Shown here: positions 32,308 to 40,075 of the stretch, piece after piece
How positions within the stretch are numbered: position 1 is the first letter of the stretch
How the letters are laid out: each line of letters opens with the position of its first letter
Assembly: GCF_001975985.1 (NCBI RefSeq)
Contig: NZ_MTQF01000008.1
Coordinates: 62,001-126,000 of the forward strand
Origin: [Flexibacter] sp. ATCC 35103
GTDB taxonomy: Bacteria > Bacteroidota > Bacteroidia > Flavobacteriales > Flavobacteriaceae
Length of the DNA stretch: 64,000 nucleotides
Reading direction: 5' to 3'
Notes under the pieces: model-generated
Databases searched by the model: none
Told to the model about the DNA's origin: nothing
What the model saw: the letters and a program-made list of their open reading frames with translations, nothing else
Position numbers and translations under genes: made by a program

Positions 32308-33051
32308 ATGAAAAAATTATTTATCGCAGCTTTATTATTCGTTGGAGTAATAAGTTTTGCACAAGACATCAATCAGAAAGTAACACGTGATCAACGAGAA
32401 AAACTAACTCCGGAACAGCGTAATGAAAAACATTTACAAAAGTTAACTTCTGAATTGAGTTTAGATAAAAAACAGCAAGAGCAAGTAAAACAATTACTCG
32501 CAGAAAGAAGTGCTAAAGCAGAAAAGTTGAGAGATGCTAAAAAAGACAGTAAAACAAAACCAACTGCCGCAGAGAGAGAAGCTTTTAAAAAACAAATGGA
32601 AACTGAAAAAGCAGCAAACGATGCTAAAATGAAAGCAATTCTAAACGCCGATCAGTACACAAAATGGACTGCTCTTAAAAAAGAACACAGAGATCATATG
32701 GGTAAAGGTGATCACAGAGGCAAAAGAGATATGAAATCTCCACAAGAACGCAATCAGGCACATTTGCAAAAGCTAACAACGGAATTAAATTTAAATGCCG
32801 ATCAGCAAAAACAAGTAAGCCAGCTTTTATCTGACAGAAGTGCAAAAATTGAAACGCTTAGAAAAAGCAGAGGTGATGCAAAACCAACTGATGCTGAAAA
32901 AGCAGCCATGAAAAAACAGATGGAAGAAGATCACAAAGCAACAGATGCTAAAATGAAATCTATTTTGAATACAGATCAATATAAAAAATGGAGTGCAATT
33001 CAAAAAGAGCACAAAGACAAAATGAAAGATCACCGAAAAGATAAAATGTAA
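32308..33051 (+). CDS. Spy/CpxP-like periplasmic protein, two internal units
   Basis: A 247-residue exported protein (signal MKKLFIAALLFVGVISFAQ). It holds two copies of the unit seen in the gene before it: unit 1 about 34-125 (LTPEQRNEKHLQKLTSELSL ... ILNADQYTKW) and unit 2 about 142-240 (SPQERNQAHLQKLTTELNL ... ILNTDQYKKW), joined by a His/Lys/Gly-rich linker (EHRDHMGKGDHRGKRD) that could bind metal. Unit 2 has lost the exact LTxxQ start (SPQER). Likely role: envelope-stress chaperone or metal buffer; this is inferred from the family and promoter type. Confidence 0.85.
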   Translation: MKKLFIAALLFVGVISFAQDINQKVTRDQREKLTPEQRNEKHLQKLTSELSLDKKQQEQVKQLLAERSAKAEKLRDAKKDSKTKPTAAEREAFKKQMETEKAANDAKMKAILNADQYTKWTALKKEHRDHMGKGDHRGKRDMKSPQERNQAHLQKLTTELNLNADQQKQVSQLLSDRSAKIETLRKSRGDAKPTDAEKAAMKKQMEEDHKATDAKMKSILNTDQYKKWSAIQKEHKDKMKDHRKDKM

Positions 33052-33060
33052 TTGAGATCA

Positions 33061-33090
33061 AAAAAAAGAGGCTTTAAAAGCCTCTTTTTT
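33061..33090 (+). terminator. Intrinsic terminator after the second Spy-like gene
   Basis: Stem AAAAAAGAGGCTT/AAGCCTCTTTTTT with a short loop and a following T run. Very similar to the one at 32155-32182. Confidence 0.88.
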
Positions 33091-33105
33091 GTTTTTTATA
33101 AAATC

Positions 33106-35583
33106 TTATTTCGGATTTAAAATCAAATCAATTCGCTTGATACAATCTTCATAATGGTACTTTGTTTCTGTATTTACCGGCTTTGCTTTTGCTGCTGTAA
33201 GAGTTGATCTTAATGCAGATAATTCACCACGGACTAACGCTCTTACATCAGATTGTGCTACATTATAATAGATTACAGATCTGTCTGTTGGTTTAATTTC
33301 TTCAGTCATTAAAGCACCCATTCTGTCAATATAACCACGTTGCAGGTTTCTTCTGTATATCGTTACATTCGCCGGCGTAGCAGCTGCTTCCTTCCAGATT
33401 CCTTTTCGTGTATCTCTCATTAAATCCAAAGCTTTATACGTATCTGCACCAAGGATTTCATTATCCATCAATCGGCCAATTCGGCCAATACTCAATAAAT
33501 TATTCAGATGCCTAATCTGCAAAGCTCTAAATCTTTCTGTATAACCTGAAACATCTGTGTTTTTTAAAGTATTGATGTTTACAATCCAGGTTGGTGACGC
33601 AAAAGCATTTGTCTGAAGCCAGTTCATTGCTTCTGTTTGTTTTGCTTTTGGAACCACTTCGTAAATATTTCCGGCTTGATTTGGTTTTTTAGTGTTTTCA
33701 TAAACTCCTCCAACATTGGTTACAACATGACCTACATATCTGCTCCAGGCTTCCAGCATTTCTTTATATAATTCATCTAAATCTCCGTAATCATTGGTTA
33801 CATTGCTTGTCCATTCACTTAAGTGACCCGCCACATATTCGAGATTTTTAAGTCCGTATGAACTTGCTTTCATCGAATTATTCCCAATGTCTTCTGTTTG
33901 GGTTGTAGGATCAAAAGCACTACTTTGTTTACCAAATTTATACAACGGATTTCCTGCTTTTTCTAAAATCCATTTGTCTAAAGCTGGAGTTTCATCCTGA
34001 GGAGATTTAGCATTTGGGATTACTCTGTATCCCCAATTTACTGCATATTGATCATACGCTCCCATTTTACGAACAAAACGAATATTTTTATCTCCCGGTT
34101 GAGCGATGTAATTAAAACGGGCATAATCCATTATACTTGCAGAGATTCCGTTTTGCTGTGTAAAATCACCATTTCTGTAACTCTCTACATCATAAGCACA
34201 ACTTGCTCCCATATTATGAGGAAAACCTAAAGCATGACCTACTTCATGAGCAATTACCATTCGCATCATTTCTCCCATTTCTTCATCGCTGGTTTGCAAA
34301 GTTCTTGCCGAAGGATTTGCTGCTCCGGTTTCTAACAAATATCTGTTTCTGTACGAACGCAAATGATTGTGATACCAGATAACATCACTCTCGATAATTT
34401 CTCCTGTTCTGGGATCAGAAACACTTGGCCCAACTGCATTACGCGTTGTACTTGCTACATAACGAATCACAGAATAACGAATATCTTCAGGGCTAAAATC
34501 AGGATCTTGCTCTTTTGTTGGCGCATCTTTGGCAATAATAGCATTCTTGAAACCAGCAGCTTCAAAAGGTTTCTGCCATTCTTCGATTCCTTGTTTAATA
34601 TATTTTCTCAGCTTTTCAGGTGTTGCAGGGTCTAAATAATACACAATTGGTTTTATAGGCTCAACTAATTCTCCTCTATTATAAGCTTCAGGATCTTTAG
34701 GTTCTAATCTCCAGCGGCGAATGTATGTTTTAAGATCAGATTTTAATTCATTACTTCCGTAATCGTATTGACTCACAGTAAACCATCCAACTCTGGGATC
34801 TGCTAATCTTGGTTTCATTGGTACTTCCGGCAATAAAACCATCGATTGATTCATTTGTATACTTATAGATTCTGTATCTTCTAACATTGATGGTTTCGAA
34901 GCATTATATGTCATATCCTGAATCACTTCGATATTCATTGGAAAACTTTTGATCGTGTTAATAAAACTTCTCGAATCATCAAGTCCTTTTACTTTATAAG
35001 TTTCACGCATTTCTGCAGATATTCCGCTGATCGCCTTAACATCTGTACTATAAAATTTAGTAACATCAATAACGGTATTTGCTGAATCTTTGCTAAAAGC
35101 TACAATGTCAAAAGCAAATAAAGTTGGCTCATAATTGTTCGATTTTACCGAAATACTGATTGGTAAAGTATCATTGGCAACGGCATTGTATGATTTTGAT
35201 TTGATAAGGATTTTATCCTGAAAACGCTGCCAGATTATTAATTGCTCATTAGTTTCAGAACCGGCGTTTACATATCCACCACCCAAATTTGAAGGTAATT
35301 TTGAAAGTCTGCTTACTAAAAGCATGTCTTTATCTAAATATTTATTGGGAATCTCGAAGTAGTATTTTTTATCGACTTTATGAACAGTAAAAAGTCCCGG
35401 ATCAGAAACAGCATCTTTAGTAATTACTTTACTGTATTCTTTAATTGTAGATTCTGATTTTTTCTCTGTCGGAGCAACTGTAGGTTCTCCTTTTTTGGGA
35501 TCTTTCTTTTTAGATTGCGCAAATTGTTTAGTAGAAAACAGCATGAAAACTGCCATTGTAATAAAAATGAAAAATTTCTTCAT
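33106..35583 (-). CDS. Zinc-dependent metalloprotease with DUF5117 region
   Basis: An 825-residue exported protein (signal MKKFFIFITMAVFMLFSTKQ, cleavage about 23). The N-terminal third (about 60-330) has the DUF5117/DUF5118 type beta domains, and the catalytic part has VIAHEVGHALGFPHNMGAS, a metzincin zinc site with H446, E447, H450 and H456. The C-terminal region (about 520-825) is helical. Proteins of this design are common in Bacteroidota; they are probably periplasmic or surface peptidases of unknown substrate. A TATTTTTG promoter-like element lies on the minus strand at 35621-35614. No cysteine-rich or T9SS tail is seen. Confidence 0.87.
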   Translation of the reverse strand: MKKFFIFITMAVFMLFSTKQFAQSKKKDPKKGEPTVAPTEKKSESTIKEYSKVITKDAVSDPGLFTVHKVDKKYYFEIPNKYLDKDMLLVSRLSKLPSNLGGGYVNAGSETNEQLIIWQRFQDKILIKSKSYNAVANDTLPISISVKSNNYEPTLFAFDIVAFSKDSANTVIDVTKFYSTDVKAISGISAEMRETYKVKGLDDSRSFINTIKSFPMNIEVIQDMTYNASKPSMLEDTESISIQMNQSMVLLPEVPMKPRLADPRVGWFTVSQYDYGSNELKSDLKTYIRRWRLEPKDPEAYNRGELVEPIKPIVYYLDPATPEKLRKYIKQGIEEWQKPFEAAGFKNAIIAKDAPTKEQDPDFSPEDIRYSVIRYVASTTRNAVGPSVSDPRTGEIIESDVIWYHNHLRSYRNRYLLETGAANPSARTLQTSDEEMGEMMRMVIAHEVGHALGFPHNMGASCAYDVESYRNGDFTQQNGISASIMDYARFNYIAQPGDKNIRFVRKMGAYDQYAVNWGYRVIPNAKSPQDETPALDKWILEKAGNPLYKFGKQSSAFDPTTQTEDIGNNSMKASSYGLKNLEYVAGHLSEWTSNVTNDYGDLDELYKEMLEAWSRYVGHVVTNVGGVYENTKKPNQAGNIYEVVPKAKQTEAMNWLQTNAFASPTWIVNINTLKNTDVSGYTERFRALQIRHLNNLLSIGRIGRLMDNEILGADTYKALDLMRDTRKGIWKEAAATPANVTIYRRNLQRGYIDRMGALMTEEIKPTDRSVIYYNVAQSDVRALVRGELSALRSTLTAAKAKPVNTETKYHYEDCIKRIDLILNPK

Positions 35584-35696
35584 TTATTGTAGGTTTAGTG
35601 GTTATTCGATAAACAAAAATAATTTTTATTCTAAATACAGAAAGAAAAACACCCTTATTAACTTTTCATTAACTAATTTAAAACAGCCCAATAAAA

Positions 35697-35728
35697 AAGG
35701 TTCAGCTTTAATTAAAAAGCTGAACCTT
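35697..35728 (-). terminator. Intrinsic terminator after hemL
   Basis: 13-bp stem AAGGTTCAGCTTT/AAAGCTGAACCTT; on the minus strand a T run follows (TTTTTT). It lies 32 bases after the hemL stop. Confidence 0.88.
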
Positions 35729-35760
35729 AATCGAAAAAGTATATTTTTAGTTTTTAAAAT

Positions 35761-37047
35761 TTAAAATGTCTTTGACACTTTATCAATTGCATTAATTGTA
35801 AAATCTAAATCTTCATATGTTAATGCATCTGTAATAAACCAGGTTTCATAAGCAGATGGAGCGATATAAATACCTTCGTTTAATAAACCGTGAAAGAATT
35901 TCTTAAACGTTTCATTATCTCCTTTTGCAGCAGTTTGAAAATCTGTCACCGGATTTGCATCAAAGTGAACAGAAATCATTGAACCTACTCTATTAATCGT
36001 AAAAGCAACATTATTTGCTTTTAAAACTCTATCGATTCCAGCGGCTAAATAAGCTGTTTTTTCTTCTAAACGAGTAAAAATTTCACGATCATTATCAAGT
36101 GCCTGCAACATTGCCAATCCTGCAGCCATCGCTAACGGATTTCCTGACAATGTTCCTGCCTGATAAACCGGACCAAGCGGTGCTAAATAATTCATGATTT
36201 CTTCGCGTGCAGCAAAAGCACCAACCGGTAAACCTCCACCAATTACTTTCCCGAAAGTGACAATATCTGCATTGATATTATACAATTCCTGAACTCCTCC
36301 ACGAGCCAAACGGAAACCAGTCATAACCTCATCAAAAATCAGTAAGATTCCGTTTGCGGTACACAATTCTCTTAATCCTTCTAAGAAACCTTTTGCTGGT
36401 GAAATACAACCCATATTCCCGGCAACTGCTTCAATAATAATTGCTGCGATTTCGCCTTTATTAGCTTCGATTAAAGTTTTTACATTCTCTAAATCATTGT
36501 ATTTTGCCAACAAAGTATCTTTTGCAGTTCCTTCTGTAACTCCCGGGCTATTTGGCGATCCAAATGTTACAGCTCCACTTCCGGCCTGAATCAAAAATGA
36601 ATCTGAATGTCCGTGGTAACAACCTGCAAATTTTATTATTTTATCTCTTTTTGTAAATCCGCGAGCCAGACGAATCGCACTCATACAAGCTTCTGTACCT
36701 GAATTTACAAATCTTATTTTGTCAATATTCGGAACCATCGAAACCGCCAAAGCAGCAATCTGAGTTTCGAGTTCTGTTGGCATTCCAAATGAAGTTCCAA
36801 GTTTTGCTTTTTCAATTACGGCATCAACAACCGGCTGATAAGCATGTCCCAAAACCATTGGCCCCCAGGAATTGATGTAATCTATTAACTTATTTCCGTC
36901 TTCATCATATAAATAAGCACCTTGGGCACTTTTTACAAAAATTGGAGTTCCTCCTACTGCTTTAAAGGCTCTAACTGGTGAATTTACTCCTCCCGGAATT
37001 ACTTTTTCTGCTTCAGCAAAAAGCTGACTACTTCTTTTATATAACAT
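35761..37047 (-). CDS. hemL: Glutamate-1-semialdehyde 2,1-aminomutase
   Basis: HemL (428 residues) turns glutamate-1-semialdehyde into 5-aminolevulinate in the C5 heme pathway. It is a PLP fold-type I enzyme: IPGGVNSPVRAFKAVGGTPI at about 18-37, RFVNSGTEACMSAIRLARGF at about 117-136, and the PLP lysine in DIVTFGKVIGGGLPVGAFAA near residue 265. Length is normal. It follows the glucosaminidase gene by 73 bases on the same strand and is last of a probable four-gene run (HExxH protein, D-cysteine desulfhydrase, glucosaminidase, hemL). Confidence 0.97.
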   Translation of the reverse strand: MLYKRSSQLFAEAEKVIPGGVNSPVRAFKAVGGTPIFVKSAQGAYLYDEDGNKLIDYINSWGPMVLGHAYQPVVDAVIEKAKLGTSFGMPTELETQIAALAVSMVPNIDKIRFVNSGTEACMSAIRLARGFTKRDKIIKFAGCYHGHSDSFLIQAGSGAVTFGSPNSPGVTEGTAKDTLLAKYNDLENVKTLIEANKGEIAAIIIEAVAGNMGCISPAKGFLEGLRELCTANGILLIFDEVMTGFRLARGGVQELYNINADIVTFGKVIGGGLPVGAFAAREEIMNYLAPLGPVYQAGTLSGNPLAMAAGLAMLQALDNDREIFTRLEEKTAYLAAGIDRVLKANNVAFTINRVGSMISVHFDANPVTDFQTAAKGDNETFKKFFHGLLNEGIYIAPSAYETWFITDALTYEDLDFTINAIDKVSKTF

Positions 37048-37120
37048 TATAAATTTAGATTTCTGATTTTAGATTTTAGATTGATTTCAAAACTGAAAAC
37101 GGAGACTGAAAACTAAAAAA

Positions 37121-38017
37121 CTACTTCACTTTTAATCTTTGACCAATAGAAATGGCATTGTCTGAAAGATTATTTTTTCGTTTTAAGTCATCAACCAATA
37201 CGTTGAATTTTTTTGAAATCGAGTACAATGTATCTCCTTGTTGTACTTCGTATAAATTAGGATCGTTTGAATTTGAGTTTGAAGAACTTTTTGCCGGAGT
37301 CGACACACTTTTTGCTGGAACCGTTTTATTAATAGGAACATAATTTCTTCCAGTAACCTGACAGTCATATTGATGTAAGTTGTAACGTTCAATATAGCTA
37401 ATTAATTTATCCGGATAATTAGGATCTGTAGCATAACCTGCCGCTCTTAATCCTTTTGCCCAGGCTTTATAATCATCTTTTTCGTAAGTAAATAAAGTGG
37501 CGTATCTATTTTTTCCCACCAAAAATAAAGCATGATCTCTATATGATTCTGAAGCTTCGGGATATTTTCTAAAACATTCCTGAGCAGAATCATCATCGTG
37601 ACGAACACTTTCTCCCAACCAGTCTTTGTGACATTTTATACCAAAATGATTGTTTGCTTCTACTGCCAAATCTCCTCTTCCGGCACCAGATTCTAAGATT
37701 CCCTGTGCCAAAATAATACTTGCGGGAATGCCGTATTTCTGCATATTTCCCATTGCAATATCTTTGAACTGTAAAATATAATTATTGATTAAATCGCTGG
37801 TTACAACTGTTTTTGAAGTCGATTGTATGACTTCAGTTGTATTATTTGTAGAAGGGTAGTTTTTACCAATAGGCTTAACCGGAGTTTGCTTTTTTGTTGT
37901 TGCTACTCGAGGCCTCTGAACCGCGGCGGCTTTTCTGGTCGTTGCAATAGTAGGTTTACTAGACGAACAGCTTGTCAATGTTGCGATTATGAAAGCTATT
38001 ATAATTTTTTTAAACAT
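37121..38017 (-). CDS. Glucosaminidase (GH73-like) lipoprotein with LysM domain
   Basis: A 298-residue peptidoglycan hydrolase. The signal MFKKIIIAFIIATLTSC ends in a lipobox (Cys 17). A basic linker follows, then the mannosyl-glycoprotein endo-N-acetylglucosaminidase (GH73) domain at about 80-225, with the catalytic Glu E109 in LAQGILESGAGRGDLA and NNHFGIKCHKDW. A LysM motif closes the protein (about 254-297, YEVQQGDTLYSISKKFNVLV). It probably trims peptidoglycan from the inner face of the outer membrane. The start overlaps the end of the upstream PLP-enzyme gene by 8 bases. Confidence 0.92.
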   Translation of the reverse strand: MFKKIIIAFIIATLTSCSSSKPTIATTRKAAAVQRPRVATTKKQTPVKPIGKNYPSTNNTTEVIQSTSKTVVTSDLINNYILQFKDIAMGNMQKYGIPASIILAQGILESGAGRGDLAVEANNHFGIKCHKDWLGESVRHDDDSAQECFRKYPEASESYRDHALFLVGKNRYATLFTYEKDDYKAWAKGLRAAGYATDPNYPDKLISYIERYNLHQYDCQVTGRNYVPINKTVPAKSVSTPAKSSSNSNSNDPNLYEVQQGDTLYSISKKFNVLVDDLKRKNNLSDNAISIGQRLKVK

Positions 38018-38906
38018 TGCTTTTAAGTATTGGTAATTTTTTCTGCTTCAATTTTATATTCATTCCTGCAATACCCTGCAATCCGCCGGTATGAAGAAGT
38101 AATATTTTTGAATGATCAGGAAAATAGTTTTTATGGATTAAATCTATAACGCCAAAAACCATTTTTCCTGTATAAATTGGATCTAAAGGCACTTTTGTTT
38201 CTTCAAAAAAAGTGTTGATAAATTCAATTAATTCTAAATTTATCTTCCCATAACCTCCAAAATGATAGTCAGAAATCAAATTCCAGTTATCTTGTTTTGC
38301 AAAAATACGAATTTCATCGGTTAAAAAGTCACCTTTTAACGCCGGAAACCCTAAAATTTTCTGATTTGGCAACGCACTATTGATCAATCCGGAAATTGTT
38401 CCGCCAGTTCCTACCGCACAACAAACAAAATTAAAAATGGCGTCTTCCTCTGTCAAAATCTCTTCGCAGCCTTTTACAGCCAGTTCGTTTGTTCCGCCTT
38501 CGGGAACTAAATAGAAATCGCCAAACTTCTCTTTTAATTTTTCTATAAACGAGATTTCACTTTTCAATCTGTAATCTTCTCTGGAAACAAACTCAAACTG
38601 CATTCCGTTTTCCCGAGCAAATCTCAAGGTTGGATTTTCTTCTATTTTATCAAAAAGTTCATCGCCACGAATAACGCCAATAGTTTTAAAACCTTGTTCT
38701 TTTCCGGCATATGCAACTGCAGCAATATGATTTGAAAAAGCCCCGCCAAAAGTCAATACCGTTTCTTTATTTTCGGCTTTTGCCTGAAGTAAATTGTATT
38801 TTAGCTTTCTAAATTTATTGCCGGAAACAAACGGATGAATCAAATCTTCACGTTTTATTGTAAGCGAAATATCGTTTGGAAAATTAATATGAATTTCCTG
38901 GTTCAA
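38010..38906 (-). CDS. D-cysteine desulfhydrase / ACC deaminase family PLP enzyme
   Basis: A 298-residue fold-type II PLP enzyme. The lysine in FVSGNKFRKLKYNLLQA (about 27-43) forms the Schiff base; TFGGAFSNHIAAVAYAGKE (about 52-70), LVPEGGTNELAVKGCEEI (about 137-154) and CCAVGTGGTISGL are typical of this branch. Relatives act as 1-aminocyclopropane-1-carboxylate deaminase or D-cysteine desulfhydrase; sequence alone does not choose between them, and it is shorter than plant-associated AcdS (about 338). It lies 10 bases after the small HExxH gene and overlaps the glucosaminidase start. Confidence 0.88.
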   Translation of the reverse strand: MNQEIHINFPNDISLTIKREDLIHPFVSGNKFRKLKYNLLQAKAENKETVLTFGGAFSNHIAAVAYAGKEQGFKTIGVIRGDELFDKIEENPTLRFARENGMQFEFVSREDYRLKSEISFIEKLKEKFGDFYLVPEGGTNELAVKGCEEILTEEDAIFNFVCCAVGTGGTISGLINSALPNQKILGFPALKGDFLTDEIRIFAKQDNWNLISDYHFGGYGKINLELIEFINTFFEETKVPLDPIYTGKMVFGVIDLIHKNYFPDHSKILLLHTGGLQGIAGMNIKLKQKKLPILKSNV

Positions 38907-38916
38907 AATCTATGTT

Positions 38917-39252
38917 TTATTTTAATGTTATGTATTTGAGAAACCGAAAGAAAGATCGTTTTTTCAAATAATTTAAATCCGTTTCATTTGCATAAGCTTC
39001 TCTTTCAAAACTTATATTTCGATACGCCAAGTCTTTATTTTTATATTGTAGTAACCTAATTGCATATTCAAGTCCATAAAAAATATAAAAAGGTAAAACC
39101 AATAATTCTAATTGTTGTCTCAAATGAATTTTTTCATGATTAACAAAAACAGGATTATTTTTATCAAAATCGTATTTTAAAACCACAAACGGAAACACAG
39201 CCATTCCGCGATATCCTTTCGGAATTAAATATTTAGCAACAATCAGAAACAT
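38917..39252 (-). CDS. Small HExxH protein, possible minimal metallopeptidase
   Basis: A 111-residue protein with hydrophobic stretches at both the N-terminus (MFLIVAKYLI) and the middle (LELLVLPFYIFYGLEYAI). It contains VNHEKIHLRQQ (H39, E40, H43), a HExxH zinc motif, and 40 residues later SFEREAYANE (E83, ExxAY), which resembles the third ligand of gluzincins. This is far shorter than known peptidases of the class, yet all three ligands are present. Function is not known; it may be a membrane-tied minigluzincin. First gene of a likely operon ending in hemL. Confidence 0.6.
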   Translation of the reverse strand: MFLIVAKYLIPKGYRGMAVFPFVVLKYDFDKNNPVFVNHEKIHLRQQLELLVLPFYIFYGLEYAIRLLQYKNKDLAYRNISFEREAYANETDLNYLKKRSFFRFLKYITLK

Positions 39253-39353
39253 TAGCTGTAAAATTTATAAATTTGTAGATAAAAAATGTTCAATTTCATT
39301 AAAATCACAATCAATTTGATTTTAAAAGCAGAACATAAAACCAATGCAGATTT

Positions 39354-39536
39354 ATGAAAGAGCAAAGTAATGAAAATAAACTAATCGAAGGCGAAGATTT
39401 TTATTATACTCCCGAAGGTTATAAATGCTTTACTGAAAAACACCATCTAAAACGTGGTTATTGCTGCAAAAGTGGTTGCCGCCATTGTCCGTATGGATTT
39501 GATAAAAATACAGGTCAAATTAGAAAAAAAGTCTAA
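39354..39536 (+). CDS. DUF5522 cysteine-rich small protein
   Basis: A 60-residue protein matching DUF5522: GEDFYYTPEGYKCFTEKHHL then KRGYCCKSGCRHCPYGF. The cysteines (CC-x3-C-x2-C) together with upstream Cys/His residues suggest a small metal site, perhaps zinc. Role unknown. Divergent from the small HExxH gene, 101 bases away. There is no terminator of note; the 3' side enters a repeat-rich gap. Confidence 0.75.
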   Translation: MKEQSNENKLIEGEDFYYTPEGYKCFTEKHHLKRGYCCKSGCRHCPYGFDKNTGQIRKKV

Positions 39537-40075
39537 TTAGGCAATGTGCCAATTTGATAATGAGATAATTTGTTAATGTAAAAATATATCAATTAGATAA
39601 TTCAACAATCTAAAATCAATAATCTAAAATCTAAAATTGTAAATGGATATTCTCTTGCGAAAATTTAGGATTACCATCCACAAATCCTATCACAGGTCGG
39701 ATATTCGTTATCCTTAGTTTTAATTAGAAAATGTTACAATGTGCCAATGAGATAATTTGAAAATGAGATAATTATTCAGATTAAATTTTTATTGCAATAT
39801 TTCGCTCCTGTGGAGCTTATTAAATGTAAATTACCAAATAGATACAAAGCCTTGGAAAGGCGAAATATTTATAGAAAATAATAATTACACAATACAAAAG
39901 CTCCAGAGGAGCGAAATATTGGTAGAATCAATTCATCCTCAGTCGCATTATAGATTTAAGTCCGGTAGAACAAAATAATCCAAAAAACAAAAAATTAATC
40001 TGTTGTTAATCTTGCTAAATTATCTTAGCAATTTAGTCCCGAAGATTCGGGATAGCAACTTAGCATCTCTAAAAA
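39537..40075. repeat. Repeat-rich intergenic region before hutU
   Basis: No gene is seen in 539 bases. It holds two copies of a tract like GTGCCAATnnGATAATnnGA (39545 and 39735 areas), then three copies of a GCGAAATATT repeat: 39791-39819 (inverted), 39847-39877 and 39895-39930, each with a short palindrome such as GCTCCAGAGGAGC, and last a hairpin TCCCGAAGATTCGGGA (40037-40052) flanked by TTAGCA motifs right before hutU. These are dispersed flavobacterial repeat types. Confidence 0.7.

Noticed and set aside
35495..35764. Reading frame on the plus strand between the protease gene and hemL
   Set aside because: It runs over the protease signal peptide region, its promoter and the hemL terminator; composition is not protein-like.
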